Below, piece after piece: positions 8,087 through 17,458 of a DNA stretch of 64,000 bases. Origin of the DNA: a bacterium M00.F.Ca.ET.205.01.1.1. Its GTDB lineage: Bacteria; Pseudomonadota; Alphaproteobacteria; Rhizobiales; Rhizobiaceae. Where the stretch lies: the NCBI GenBank assembly GCA_004791255.1, contig SRUQ01000003.1, forward strand, positions 272,623 to 336,622, read 5' to 3'. Both the position numbers and the translations under genes were made by a program. Below the pieces are notes generated by a model. It was not told where the DNA came from and did no database searches. It saw only the letters and a list, made by a program, of their open reading frames with translations. The stretch's first letter is position 1, and the number at the start of each line of letters is the position of its first letter.

Positions 8087-10570
8087 TCAACCGGCCTTGC
8101 GGCGCAGTTTCCGCCCCAGATTTGCCCACGGATCGGTGGTGCCGCCCCGCCCGTGCAGCACCGTCGAAGCGTCGAAAGGCTGCGGCCTGGCGATCGCATA
8201 GCCCTGCGCGTAGTCGACGCCGATCTTCTTCAGGGCGGCGATGATGCCGTCGCTTTCGACGAACTCGGCGATGGTGCGCTTGCCCATAACCTTGCCGATG
8301 TGATGGATCATCTCGACCATGGCGCGGTCGATGCGGTCGTCGAGCATGTCCTTGACGAAGCTGCCGTCGATCTTGAGATAGTCGACCGGCAGGTGCTTCA
8401 GATAGGCGAAGGACGACATGCCCGAGCCGAAATCGTCGAGCGCGAAACGGCAACCCAACCCGCGCAGGTCGGCAATGAAGCGCATGGCATTGGTGAGATC
8501 GGCGATGGCGCTGGTTTCGGTGATCTCCAGGCAGATCATGGCGGGCGAAATGCCATGGAGGAGGAACTGCTCGCGCAGGAAGCCGAGGAATGTCTCGTCG
8601 CCGAACGTCGCTCCGGAAAGATTGATGGCGCATGTGGCGATCGGCGGTGTGCGCGGATCGGCTTGCCGCGTGGCCAGGATGCCCAAGGTGTTTCGCACCA
8701 CCCAGCGGTCGATCGAAGGCATCAGGCCGTAGCGCTCGGCCGCGGGTATGAAGCTCTGCGGGGTGACGAAGCTGCCGTCTTCGTCGGTCAGCCGCAACAG
8801 GATCTCGACATGCGCGCCGGCCTCGGCGAGGTCGTCGTTGAGCGGCCAGATCTCCTGGGCGTGAAGCCTGAAGCGATCTTGCTCCAGCGCGGCGTGCAGG
8901 CGCTGAACCCAGGCCATCTCGCCGAAACGCTCACGCAAGGCCATGTCGCCGTCGCTGTGAATCTGGACGCGGTTACGCCCTTTCTCCTTGGCCAGGTAGC
9001 AGGCGACGTCGGCGGCACGCAGTGTTTCCTCGATCGTCACCTGCGCATCGGCGATCTGCACCATGCCTATGCTGACGGTGGTGTTGAAGGGCCGACCGTC
9101 CCAGGTGAAATGCAGGTCTTGCACGGCCGCGCGCAGCCGTTCCGCGATGTCGGCGGCATCGCAGGCTTCACAATCGATCGCCAGCACGCCGAATTCGTCC
9201 CCGCCCAGCCGGGCCAGGACATCGTCAGATCGCAGTTCGTTAGTCAGCAGTGCGGAAATCTGGCGCAGCAAATGGTCGCCCGCGGCATGGCCACAGGTAT
9301 CGTTGACCAGTTTGAACTGATCGAGATCGAGATACATCAGGGCGTGCTGCCTGGGCCGTCCCTGCAATTCGACGATCGTCCTTTCCAGCCGGCTTTCGAA
9401 AGCGCGCCGGTTGGCGAGCCCGGTCAACGCATCATGCGATGCCTGCCACGAGAGCCGCTCGATGTAATCCTCTTCCCGCGTCATGTCGTGGAAGGCGAGC
9501 ACCGCCCCGACGACCTCACCGGAAACGAGTAGCGGCGCGCCGGTCAGCGCCACGGGAACGACGGAGCCGTCCGGCCGCTGCAGCAATTGCGGACGGGCGC
9601 TGGAACGAAGCGGTTCACCAGCCAGCAGACGCTCGATCAGTCTGGGCTCTTCGATGCTGGTGTCCTTGTCAACGAGGCGGAACAGCGACGCGATCGGCCT
9701 GCCCCTGGCGGTGCCGAACGGGCAAGCCAGCAGCTTTTCGGCGACGGCGTTCATATAGTCCAGGCGCCCGTCGGGGCCGGCACCGATCACAGCCTGGCCA
9801 ATCGAAGCCAGGGTGATCTGGGCACGCTCACGCTCGGCATTGAGCGCCAGCTGGAAGGCCTGACGTTGCGCCAGGAGCTTGCGCGTGCGCCACACGGCAA
9901 GGAGGATCAACAACGCAGCGGTAACGAGATTGGCAAAGGTGAGCAGCATCCGAATGAAGCGCGATCCCTCGCCGAGGCTGTCCGAAAAGGCTTTGGACAG
10001 CGGAGTGATCTGACGATCGAGCTGGTGGATCCGCGTCTTCCAGTCGCTGATCTCGGTCGAGGATGCCGGCCCGTTGCCCAGCGCCTCATGCATGGTGTCG
10101 CCGAGCCGCTGGATTGCGAGGATCATCGCATCGGCCGCCGTCCAGTGCCGGATAGCGGTATCGAGATAACTGAAGCCCCGGAAGTTCTGGAACAGCCAGA
10201 TCAATCCCGGGACGTCGTCGGCATGATTTCCGCCACCCAGGAAGCCCGCCCGCGCCGCTATGGTGTCGGGCTCGGACTGCTCGAGGGCGAGACGGGCTGA
10301 CCGATCGGCCAGCGGAACCGCGATCGCTTCACGATATTCGTTGAAGAACTGCTCATCACCGGTGTCGGCATAGAGGCTCAGGAAATAAATGGCGTGCTTT
10401 TGCCCCTTCGACCATTGGCTTTCGCCACCGACATAGGCGCGAACCGCCGACAGGGTATAGAGGCTGAGGCTGGCAACCAATGCCTGGACGAGGACGACGG
10501 CGACGAACGGCCATACGAGCCCGAGAAGGCGAGAACCCGCGTCCGTCGATGACAGTCTCATCGAATTCAT
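8087..10570 (-). CDS. Membrane-bound PAS-GGDEF-EAL protein (cyclic di-GMP turnover)
   Basis: 827 residues. One transmembrane helix at about 15-40, a roughly 160-residue periplasmic sensor, a second helix at about 205-227, a PAS domain (about 245-370; QAVIGAGPDGRLDYMNAVAEKLL), then GGDEF (about 380-545) and EAL (about 560-810). RLGGDEFG near residue 455 is intact, and RSDD upstream is positioned as the R-x-x-D inhibitory site. The EAL motif is degenerate at the second residue (EILLRL, keeping E-x-L-x-R); DDFGSG and LKIDGSF are present. Either or both activities are therefore possible. It is monocistronic, so its signal cannot be inferred from neighbours. Confidence 0.92.
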   Translation of the reverse strand: MNSMRLSSTDAGSRLLGLVWPFVAVVLVQALVASLSLYTLSAVRAYVGGESQWSKGQKHAIYFLSLYADTGDEQFFNEYREAIAVPLADRSARLALEQSEPDTIAARAGFLGGGNHADDVPGLIWLFQNFRGFSYLDTAIRHWTAADAMILAIQRLGDTMHEALGNGPASSTEISDWKTRIHQLDRQITPLSKAFSDSLGEGSRFIRMLLTFANLVTAALLILLAVWRTRKLLAQRQAFQLALNAERERAQITLASIGQAVIGAGPDGRLDYMNAVAEKLLACPFGTARGRPIASLFRLVDKDTSIEEPRLIERLLAGEPLRSSARPQLLQRPDGSVVPVALTGAPLLVSGEVVGAVLAFHDMTREEDYIERLSWQASHDALTGLANRRAFESRLERTIVELQGRPRQHALMYLDLDQFKLVNDTCGHAAGDHLLRQISALLTNELRSDDVLARLGGDEFGVLAIDCEACDAADIAERLRAAVQDLHFTWDGRPFNTTVSIGMVQIADAQVTIEETLRAADVACYLAKEKGRNRVQIHSDGDMALRERFGEMAWVQRLHAALEQDRFRLHAQEIWPLNDDLAEAGAHVEILLRLTDEDGSFVTPQSFIPAAERYGLMPSIDRWVVRNTLGILATRQADPRTPPIATCAINLSGATFGDETFLGFLREQFLLHGISPAMICLEITETSAIADLTNAMRFIADLRGLGCRFALDDFGSGMSSFAYLKHLPVDYLKIDGSFVKDMLDDRIDRAMVEMIHHIGKVMGKRTIAEFVESDGIIAALKKIGVDYAQGYAIARPQPFDASTVLHGRGGTTDPWANLGRKLRRKAG

Positions 10571-10826
10571 GGACTTGCCATGGCCCTGTCGGTGCGTCTG
10601 TCCGGCTGTTTCATCCTTTGGTTGAGACCATGTTATTCTCTCACGTCGCTGGCGACAACAATCCGGTTATCATGGCGGACTTAACAGCAAATAAATACTT
10701 CCATTACCTATGAATGTGGTCCTTGTCGTAAGTGATCGAATATTACGCTACGTCAAGCAGCTGCTTCAAGTTGAAGTTGTATTCGTGGTCTATCGGCGCC
10801 CTTGCCGGGCAACAGCAGGACCTAAA
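10571..10826. promoter_or_regulatory. Promoter region of the GGDEF-EAL gene
   Basis: 256 bases between the GGDEF-EAL start and the IclR stop (both minus strand), locally AT-rich. CTTCAAGTTGAAG at 10764-10776 is a 13-bp palindrome with a central G; it could be an operator or part of the IclR 3' end. No gene was found. Confidence 0.3.
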
Positions 10827-11579
10827 TTAGGGCCGAGCCTCCACTGCGAGGCTCGCCTGTTCGAGAACAGAGGCATCGTCGCCGAAGGCCCGAGTGGCGC
10901 GGGCCGCCGCCTCGAGCAGCGGGCGCTTCATCCGCTGGAGAAACGCCGCGTCGACACGCGCGCTCGGGCCGGCCAGCGTCAGCGCGCCGACCAGGATGCG
11001 ACCGGGCCCGAACACCGGCGCCGAGATGCCTGACGTTTGGGGATCGCGGTCGCCGAGCGACAAATAGGTGCAGGTTTTGCGGATCGTCTCGTAGGGCTCA
11101 CCCGGCTGGCCGGAGAATGCGGCGAGGACGCGGCCTCCGGAGCCCGACAGCAAGGGCAGCACGTCGCCCTCGCGGATGGTGTAGCGGATCGGGTGCTTGG
11201 ATTCGACCCGGTACAGGCAGGTGCGCACATCTCCCGAGCGAACGTAGAAGGCAACGCTCTCCCAGCTTCGCTCGGAGAGATCGCGCATGATCGGCAGGAG
11301 GATATCCATCGCCACGACCGATCGCTGATAGAGCGCGCCAAGGCGGAACGTGGCCGGACCGACGCGGTAGCGCCCGTCCTCGAGGCGCTCCAGCAATTGC
11401 CCGCGCAGCAGCGAGTTCGCCAGCCGCAGAATCGTGCTCTTGTAGAGGCCGGTGCGGGCCGCGATCTCAGCCAGGCCGAGGGACCGGTCGGCGACGGTGA
11501 ATGCACTGAGAATGGCGATGGCGCGGTCGAGTGCGGCAACCCCTTCGGCTGATGTCGGGCTGGAGGATGTGTCTGTCAT
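10827..11579 (-). CDS. IclR-family transcriptional regulator
   Basis: 250 residues. The N-terminal winged helix-turn-helix is visible as ALDRAIAILSAF...LGLAEIAARTGLYKSTILRLANSLLRGQLLERLEDGRYRVG (roughly residues 15-75), and the C-terminal effector domain as LRMRDLSERSWESVAFYVRSG-like sequence ending with GRILVGALTLAGP. The gene diverges from tctC with 176 bases between starts, the standard arrangement for a local regulator of a substrate-induced transport and catabolic operon. A 15-bp inverted repeat in that gap is its candidate operator. The inducer is presumably the transported carboxylate or its CoA derivative (inference). Confidence 0.9.
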   Translation of the reverse strand: MTDTSSSPTSAEGVAALDRAIAILSAFTVADRSLGLAEIAARTGLYKSTILRLANSLLRGQLLERLEDGRYRVGPATFRLGALYQRSVVAMDILLPIMRDLSERSWESVAFYVRSGDVRTCLYRVESKHPIRYTIREGDVLPLLSGSGGRVLAAFSGQPGEPYETIRKTCTYLSLGDRDPQTSGISAPVFGPGRILVGALTLAGPSARVDAAFLQRMKRPLLEAAARATRAFGDDASVLEQASLAVEARP

Positions 11580-11628
11580 GGTCGGTGATTTCGTTGGCGG
11601 TGAGTGCAGTTTTGTCTCGCCGATTTCG

Positions 11629-11643
11629 TTCTGTCCAGCAGAA
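11629..11643. promoter_or_regulatory. Candidate IclR operator
   Basis: TTCTGTCCAGCAGAA has 5-bp inverted arms TTCTG/CAGAA around a 5-base centre. It lies between the divergent IclR and tctC genes, just upstream of a TTGACA hexamer (11655-11660) that could be the -35 box of the tct operon; the -10 is weak. The size fits IclR-type operators. No experimental support. Confidence 0.4.
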
Positions 11644-11755
11644 TGCCATTCCCGTTGACAGAACTTGGTAACATCTGCTTGAACTCGTTTACGGGTCTGG
11701 AGTCAGGCGCGTTTTGGCAGGCACCGGAGGAGGTGTCGTGATCTGGAGGAATCCC

Positions 11756-12733
11756 ATGCTGAACAGACGCAGATTCTTGATGAGCACAGCCGCGGCAGGC
11801 GCTGCCGGTCTTGCGGGGCTTCATCTCTCTCCCGCCTTCGCCGAGGGCGCGCCGCAGATCCAGGTCTTTGTGCCGGCGGCACCCGGCGGCGGCTGGGACC
11901 AGACGGCGCGCACCATGGACCAGGTGCTGCGGTCCGAGAAGCTCATCTCGGGCTCGCAGATAACCAATGTCGGCGGCGCAGGCGGTACGGTCGGGCTGCC
12001 GCAGTTCATCAATCAATGGAACGGCAAGGGCAATTCGCTGATGGTTGCCGGCATGGTCATGGTCGGCGCCATCATCGCCAACAAGGCCGCCAACAATCTC
12101 ACACAGGTGACGCCGATCGCCCGCCTGACCGGTGAATTCGAGGCGCTGGTGGTGCCGGCCGATTCTCCGTTCAAGACCGCCGCCGATTTCGTCGCCGCGC
12201 TCAAAGCCGATCCGACCAAGGTTCCCGTCGCCGGCGGCTCCGCCGGTGGTTCCGACCACATCCTGTTCGGACTGATCGCCAAGACGGCCGGCGTTCCGGC
12301 TACGAACCTTTCCTATGTGCCGTTTGCCGGCGGCGGCGAGGCGCTGTCGGCGTTGCTCGGCAACCAGGTTGCTGCCGGCATTTCCGGCTTTGGCGAGTTC
12401 TCCGAGCAGATCAAGGCGGGCGCGCTCCGGCTGCTGGCAATCTCCGCCGACAAGCGCCAGGAGGGCATCGAAGCGCCGACGTTGAAGGAAGCCGGCATCG
12501 ACGTCGAACTGTTCAACTGGCGCGGCGTGTTCGCACCTCCCGGCGTTTCCGATGCCGACAAGGCGGCGATGATCACGCTGGTCGAGACCATGGCAAAGAG
12601 CGACGCGTGGGCAGCCGAATGCAAGAATCGCAACTGGACGCCCATCCTGCTCACTGGCGACGACTATGCCAAGTTCCTCACCGAGGACACGGCCCGCATC
12701 GAAGCGATCCTGAAGGATCTTGGGCTCGCCTGA
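11756..12733 (+). CDS. tctC: Tripartite tricarboxylate transporter substrate-binding protein (TctC family)
   Basis: 325 residues from ATG 11756 (CTGGAGGA upstream). The N-terminus NRRRFLMSTAAAGAAGLAG is a twin-arginine signal, so the protein is probably exported folded. The mature part shows IQVFVPAAPGGGWDQTAR, the ligand-loop signature of Bug/TctC proteins, then VGGAGGTVGLPQF and PVAGGSAGGSDHILFGL. It captures a carboxylate in the periplasm and passes it to TctAB. It is the first gene of the operon, followed by a hairpin before tctB, a common way to keep binding protein in excess. The ligand is not predictable; the downstream CoA transferase and lyase suggest a citrate- or citramalate-like acid. 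Confidence 0.9.
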   Translation: MLNRRRFLMSTAAAGAAGLAGLHLSPAFAEGAPQIQVFVPAAPGGGWDQTARTMDQVLRSEKLISGSQITNVGGAGGTVGLPQFINQWNGKGNSLMVAGMVMVGAIIANKAANNLTQVTPIARLTGEFEALVVPADSPFKTAADFVAALKADPTKVPVAGGSAGGSDHILFGLIAKTAGVPATNLSYVPFAGGGEALSALLGNQVAAGISGFGEFSEQIKAGALRLLAISADKRQEGIEAPTLKEAGIDVELFNWRGVFAPPGVSDADKAAMITLVETMAKSDAWAAECKNRNWTPILLTGDDYAKFLTEDTARIEAILKDLGLA

Positions 12734-12744
12734 TTTTCCCCAGG

Positions 12745-12764
12745 GGGACGGCGCGAGCCGTCCC
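12745..12764 (+). terminator. Hairpin between tctC and tctB (attenuator-like)
   Basis: GGGACGGC-GCGA-GCCGTCCC forms a perfect 8-bp stem with a GCGA tetraloop, followed by TCATTTTTC. It has the shape of a rho-independent terminator but sits inside an apparent operon, so partial termination or mRNA stabilisation of tctC is likely. Confidence 0.65.
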
Positions 12765-12875
12765 TCATTTTTCAATTCCAGCCGGTCGCGGGGGTGTGCG
12801 ATCGGTCAAAGGCTGAAGGTAGGTGAAAGCTGGCTGGTGCCGGCTGTGTTGGCCAACCATACCGGGAGGACATTC

Positions 12876-13412
12876 ATGAGCACCATCAACCAGCCGGCGG
12901 CGCCGTGGCGTCTTGCCGTGCCGGAATTGCTGATCGGCATCGGCCTTCTGGCCTGCGCCGGGGCCGTCGCCTGGCAGACGCTGGCGATCCCGGTGTCGCC
13001 GCTTTATTCCAAGGTTGGCCCGACCGTTTTCCCCTACATCACCATGGCCGGCATGGTCGTGCTTTCCCTGCTCTTGATCCTGGCGGCCTTGCGGGGCGGC
13101 TGGCAGCCGGAAGAGGAAAAGGAAACGCCGACCGATTGGAAGGCGATGGGCTTCGTCGTCGCCGGCCTTGTCGCCAATCTGGCGCTCATCCAGCCGCTCG
13201 GCTTCACCGCCGCGTCCGTCATCATGTTCGTTCTCGTCTGCTATGGCTTCGGCAGCCGGCACACGCTGCGCGATGCGCTCACCGGCCTCATCCTGGCGCT
13301 GGCCGCCTATTTTGGCTTCGCCAGGGCGCTCGGCGTCAACATCGGCGCCGGGTTCATCGAGAACCAGCTGAACACGGTGATCGATGCATTCACCAGCACG
13401 CTCGGAGGCTGA
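12876..13412 (+). CDS. tctB: Tripartite tricarboxylate transporter small membrane subunit (TctB family)
   Basis: 178 residues from ATG 12876 (GGGAGGA upstream). Four transmembrane helices are evident: [69 protein letters not shown] and [22 protein letters not shown]-x-x-F-P near the second helix ([10 protein letters not shown]) is typical of TctB. It forms the permease with TctA. Its TGA overlaps the ATG of tctA by one base (TGATG), so the two subunits are translationally coupled. Confidence 0.9.
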   Translation: MSTINQPAAPWRLAVPELLIGIGLLACAGAVAWQTLAIPVSPLYSKVGPTVFPYITMAGMVVLSLLLILAALRGGWQPEEEKETPTDWKAMGFVVAGLVANLALIQPLGFTAASVIMFVLVCYGFGSRHTLRDALTGLILALAAYFGFARALGVNIGAGFIENQLNTVIDAFTSTLGG

Positions 13413-14938
13413 TGATGGAAACGCTCGGCCATCTCGCCCACGGCTTCTCGGTCGCCTTCACCCCGGTCAACCTGATGTGGTGCCTGCTCGGCACCACGCT
13501 CGGCACCGCCATCGGCGTGCTGCCGGGCCTTGGCCCGGCGCTCACCATCGCGCTGCTTCTGCCGATCACCTACCAGGTGGCGCCGGAGGCTTCGTTTATC
13601 CTGTTCGCCGGCATCTACTACGGCGCCATGTATGGCGGCTCGACGACGTCGATCCTGCTCAACACGCCGGGCGAGAGCGCCACCATCGTCACCGCGCTGG
13701 AGGGCAACAAGATGGCCCGTTCAGGGCGCGGCGGTGCGGCCCTTGCCACCTCGGCGATCGGTTCCTTCGTCGCCGGCACCATCGGCACGCTGGGCGTCGC
13801 CTTCCTGGCACCGGTGGTGGTCAAGTTCGCGCTGGCCTTCGGTCCGGCGGAATATTTTTCGCTGATGGTGCTGGCTTTCATCACGGTCTCGGCCGTGCTC
13901 GGCTCGTCGTCGGTGCGGGGGCTGACCAGCCTGTTTGCCGGCTTCGTCATCGGCATGATCGGCGTCGACCTGCAGACCGGCCAACCGCGCTTCACCTTCG
14001 GCATGACCGAACTGCTCGACGGCGTCGACGTCATCATCGCCGCGGTCGGTCTGTTCGCCGTCGGCGAGACGCTCTACATGGCCTCGCGCCGCTATGCCGG
14101 CAAGGACGAGATCGTGCCGCTGAAAGGCTCGCTCTACATGACGGCGGCCGAATGGGGACGGTCATGGAAAGCCTGGCTGCGGGGTGCGGCGATCGGCTTC
14201 CCGATAGGCGCCATGCCGGCCGGCGGCGCTGAAATCCCCACCTTCCTGTCCTATGCAATCGAGAAGAAGCTGTCGAAGCACAAGCAGGAGTTCGGCACGG
14301 TCGGCGCCATCGAGGGCGTCGCCGGCCCGGAAGCCGCCAACAATGCCTCCGCCGCCGGCGTGCTGGTGCCGATGCTGACGCTTGGCCTGCCGACCTCGGC
14401 GACGGCGGCGATCATGCTGTCGGCATTCCAGAGCTACGGCATCAATCCCGGACCGCTGCTTCTGACGACGCAGGCCAACCTGGTCTGGGGGCTGATCGCT
14501 AGCCTGTTCATCGCCAACGTCATCCTGGTCATCCTCAATTTGCCGCTGATCGGCCTGTGGGTGCGGCTGCTGAAGATCCCGGCGCCGCAGCTCTACGCCG
14601 GCATCCTGGTGTTCGCCACTGTCGGCACCTATGGCATCTCGCAGTCGCCGATCGACCTCGTCATCCTCTATCTGCTGGGGGCGGCCGGCTTCCTGATGCG
14701 GCGTTTCGATTTCCCGACCGCGCCGGTCATTATCGGCATGATCCTGGGGCCGCTCGCCGAAACCCAGTTCCGCCGGGCGATGACCATCTCGAACGGCGAC
14801 TGGTCGGTGTTCTACACACACAAGCTGTCGCTGACGCTGCTGACGCTCGCCTTCATCGGTCTCGCCGGCCCGCATATCTGGGCCTTCATCGTGCATCGCC
14901 GGCGGCGCGGACCGGAGCATGTGCCGGGCGATGCCTGA
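13412..14938 (+). CDS. tctA: Tripartite tricarboxylate transporter large membrane subunit (TctA family)
   Basis: 508 residues, normal for the family, with about a dozen hydrophobic helices. Signature stretches are [20 protein letters not shown] and [20 protein letters not shown] near the N-terminus and [19 protein letters not shown] in the middle, the repeated loops proposed to form the transport path. Translation begins at overlapping ATGs at 13412 and 13415, directly on the tctB stop. With TctB it makes a cation-coupled secondary transporter driven by substrate delivered by TctC. Only 14 bases separate it from the CoA transferase gene, so transport and catabolism are co-transcribed. Confidence 0.95.
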   Translation: MMETLGHLAHGFSVAFTPVNLMWCLLGTTLGTAIGVLPGLGPALTIALLLPITYQVAPEASFILFAGIYYGAMYGGSTTSILLNTPGESATIVTALEGNKMARSGRGGAALATSAIGSFVAGTIGTLGVAFLAPVVVKFALAFGPAEYFSLMVLAFITVSAVLGSSSVRGLTSLFAGFVIGMIGVDLQTGQPRFTFGMTELLDGVDVIIAAVGLFAVGETLYMASRRYAGKDEIVPLKGSLYMTAAEWGRSWKAWLRGAAIGFPIGAMPAGGAEIPTFLSYAIEKKLSKHKQEFGTVGAIEGVAGPEAANNASAAGVLVPMLTLGLPTSATAAIMLSAFQSYGINPGPLLLTTQANLVWGLIASLFIANVILVILNLPLIGLWVRLLKIPAPQLYAGILVFATVGTYGISQSPIDLVILYLLGAAGFLMRRFDFPTAPVIIGMILGPLAETQFRRAMTISNGDWSVFYTHKLSLTLLTLAFIGLAGPHIWAFIVHRRRRGPEHVPGDA

Positions 14939-14952
14939 GCGATTTGAAAGAT

Positions 14953-16130
14953 ATGACTGACCTGCTTTCCGGTATCCGTGTGCTCGACCTGACCAATGTC
15001 CTGGCCGGGCCCTATTGCGCCTATCAGCTGGCGCTGCTCGGCGCCGACGTGATCAAGGTCGAGGCGCCGCAGGGCGGCGACCTCGCGCGCCAGCTCGGCG
15101 GTTCGCCAAAGCTGAACCAGGCCGGCATGGGTGCCTCGTTCCTGGCCCAGAACGCCGGCAAACGATCTGTTGTGCTCGACCTCAAGCAGGAAACCGACCG
15201 CGAGCGCTTTCTCGATCTGGTCGCCAGCGCCGACGTGCTGGTGGAAAATTTTCGGCCCGGCGTGATGGATCGGCTGGGCCTCGGCTACCAGGCACTGAAG
15301 GCGGTGCGGCCGGCCCTCGTCTATTGCGCGATTTCGGGTTTCGGGCAGACCGGACCGATGCGCGACAACCCCGCCTACGACCAGATCATCCAGGGCCTGT
15401 CGGGCATCATGAGCATAACCGGCACGCCGGAGACGGCGCCGCTGCGGGTCGGCTATCCCGTTGCCGACACGCTGGGCGGACTGGTCGGCGCCTTTGCCAT
15501 TGCCTCGGCCCTGGTCCGGCAAAAGACATCAGGCGAGGGCGCCTTCCTCGACGTGTCGATGCTCGAATGCACGCTCTCGGCTCTTGGCTGGCCGGTTTCC
15601 AACTACCTCTCAGCAGGTGTCGATCCCCGGCGATGGGCAACGAGAACATGACGGCGGCACCCTCCGGCGCCTTCCGCACCGGTGAAGGCCTGCTCAACAT
15701 CGCCGCCAACAAGCAGGAGCAGTTCGTGGCGCTGTGCCGGGAGATCGGTCGCCCGGAACTGGCGTCGGACCCGCGCTTTGCCGAGCGCGAGACGCGCAAG
15801 AAGAACCGCGCCGCGCTCAAGGTTGAGATCGAGGATGCGATGGCGGACGCTCCGGCGGCGGCTTGGGAAGAAAAACTGAACCGGGCCGGCGTGCCGGCCG
15901 GCCGGGTGCTGACAATTCCCCAGGTGCTGACCGAACCGCAGGTGCTCGAACGCCAGGTGACGGCGCATTTCGACGATATGCCTGATATGGACAGGCGGCT
16001 GACCGTTCTGCGTGGCGGATTCATGGTCGATGGCGAAGCGCCCCTGCCGACGCTGCCGCCGCCGGCACTTGGCGAGCATATGGACGAGGTTTTCGCCGGC
16101 TTGCCACGACGCGCCAAGGCACTGATATGA
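14953..16130 (+). pseudogene. CaiB/BaiF (class III) CoA transferase interrupted by a single-base frameshift
   Basis: Two abutting frames give one family protein. The first (ATG 14953 to TGA 15649-15651) carries IRVLDLTNVLAGPYCAYQLA, LGADVIKVE, NAGKRSVVLDLK, the catalytic-Asp region DVLVENFRPGVMDRLG and AISGFGQTGP. The second, one base earlier in phase and ending at 16130, carries MGNENMTAAPSGAFRTGEG and the C-terminal domain. At 15629-15632 the sequence has CCCC; one more C would read D-P-P-A-M-G-N-E-N-M and restore 392 residues, the normal length. It sits between tctA and the citrate-synthase-like gene (overlap of 4 bases), so it should activate the imported acid with CoA. A real mutation and a sequencing error look the same here. 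Confidence 0.85.
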
Positions 16131-16975
16131 GCGGGCCCGGGAAGAAAACCGGCCGCGAACGCGGCGAGGAATGGTGGCAGACCGCCATCATCGAGATGAG
16201 CCCGGGCGTGATCCGGCTGCGTGGCTACGAGATCCGGGACCTGATCGGCCGGGTCAGCTTCCCGGCTGTCATTTGGCTGATGCTGCGCGGCGAACTGCCC
16301 AGCGAGGATCAGGCGGCGCTGCTCGGCACTGCGCTCGGTGCCGCCGTGGATCACGGGCCGCAGGCGCCCTCGATCGCCATCGCGCGCATGGCGGCAACCT
16401 GCGGCGTCGGCATCAACAGCGCCATGGCCTCGGCCATCAACGTGCTCGGCGACGTGCATGGCGGCGCCGGCGAACAGGCGCTCTCCTTCTATGGGGAGAT
16501 CGCTGTGGCACTCGAGGGCGGTTCGGCCCTGGAGGAAGCGATCTCGACACGGCTCGACCGGTTCTTTGCCGAAGAGAAAGGCTACGTGCCAGGTCTCGGC
16601 CACCGCTTCCATCCCGTCGACCCACGCGCGCCACGCCTGCTGGAGCTGACCCGCGAATTTGCCGCGCGCGGTGTCGTCAATGGACGGTTCGCCGACATCG
16701 CCGAGGCTGTCGAGGCGGAGGTCGCGCGGCGCAAGGGGAAAAAGATACCGCTGAACATCGACGGCGCCACCGCGGTCATCTATGGCGAGCTTGGCTTTCC
16801 GCCGCCGCTGACGCGCGGGCTCTTCGTGCTGTCGCGCTCGGTCGGCATACTGGCGCATGCCTGGGAGCAGTCGCAACAGGCGGACCGCAACAAGGGGCCG
16901 CTGCCGCGCGAATGGCTGTGGGCCTATAACGGAGTGCCTGTGCGGCGATTTCCGGAAGGGGATGACAGCGACTGA
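16127..16975 (+). CDS. Citrate synthase-like protein, probable citryl-CoA lyase type
   Basis: 282 residues, much shorter than housekeeping citrate synthase (about 430), with the all-alpha small-type fold. Catalytic residues of the superfamily are recognisable: His in LGDVHGGAGEQAL, His in GLGHRFHPVDPR, and Asp in NIDGATAVIYGELGFP. It starts with R-G-Y-E-I-R-D-L-I-G where citrate synthases have the 'RGY' loop. Beside a CoA transferase and a TTT transporter, a lyase that cleaves a tricarboxyl- or hydroxyacyl-CoA into acetyl-CoA and an oxoacid is more plausible than a biosynthetic condensation. Its ATG overlaps the transferase stop (ATGA). The direction and substrate are inference. Confidence 0.75.
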   Translation: MSGPGKKTGRERGEEWWQTAIIEMSPGVIRLRGYEIRDLIGRVSFPAVIWLMLRGELPSEDQAALLGTALGAAVDHGPQAPSIAIARMAATCGVGINSAMASAINVLGDVHGGAGEQALSFYGEIAVALEGGSALEEAISTRLDRFFAEEKGYVPGLGHRFHPVDPRAPRLLELTREFAARGVVNGRFADIAEAVEAEVARRKGKKIPLNIDGATAVIYGELGFPPPLTRGLFVLSRSVGILAHAWEQSQQADRNKGPLPREWLWAYNGVPVRRFPEGDDSD

Positions 16976-16981
16976 TGAGAC

Positions 16982-17458
16982 TTATGCCGGCTCGGCCGGC
17001 GTCGGTTGCGGCAGCATCAAGGTCTTGACCAGCGTCGACAGGTCGGGTTCGTCGATGAGGGTTGCCGCCTCGGCCGGCGTCAGCCAGGCCCGTTGCCGCC
17101 GTTTGGCCTCCTGCCAGTCAGCCAGTTCCTCGGTTACTTCAAGCAGATAGACGACGACATCGACCCGGACGAAGCGGTTCGCCAACCGCTTCCAGTAGGA
17201 GTAGGTGCCTGCCGGTTCCTTCAGCGTCTTGCCGAGGACGCCGGCTTCTTCCTGCGCCTCGATGGTGGCCGCCCTGCGGCCGCTCTTGCCCTTCATCGGC
17301 CAACCCTTGGGCACGATGAAGCGCCTGGTGGTTCTCGATGTGACCAGCATCACCTCGATGTCGCCGCGCGCGCTCAGCCGAAAGGGTATGGCCGCCACCT
17401 GGCGGATGCTTTCACCCTTCTTGGCCTTGCGCACGGCCTTTTTCTTGGTTGCTGCCAT
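16982..17458 (-). CDS. Nudix hydrolase with variant Nudix box (DIPP-like)
   Basis: 158 residues from ATG 17456-17458; the lysine-rich start (ATKKKAVRKAKKGE) is usual for rhizobial members. The Nudix box aligns as G-WPMKG-K-SGRRAAT-I-E-A-Q-E-E-A-G-V: relative to G-x5-E-x7-R-E-U-x-E-E-x-G-U the first Glu is Lys and the Arg is Ile, but the three metal-binding Glu (IE, EE) are kept. This resembles diphosphoinositol-polyphosphate/diadenosine-polyphosphate hydrolases, where P-K-G-W precedes the box. It probably cleaves a nucleoside- or inositol-linked diphosphate. It converges on the citrate-synthase-like gene six bases away. Confidence 0.8.
   Translation of the reverse strand: MAATKKKAVRKAKKGESIRQVAAIPFRLSARGDIEVMLVTSRTTRRFIVPKGWPMKGKSGRRAATIEAQEEAGVLGKTLKEPAGTYSYWKRLANRFVRVDVVVYLLEVTEELADWQEAKRRQRAWLTPAEAATLIDEPDLSTLVKTLMLPQPTPAEPA

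Noticed and set aside
15015..15650. Long frame opposite in phase to the CoA transferase start
   Set aside because: It is Arg/Gly-rich shadow sequence until 15633; only its continuation after the frameshift (M-G-N-E-N-M onward) is real, and it is annotated with the transferase.
15620..15655. Programmed ribosomal frameshift in the CoA transferase
   Set aside because: There is no slippery heptamer of the X-XXY-YYZ type and no evident downstream pseudoknot; a one-base change in a C run explains it more simply.
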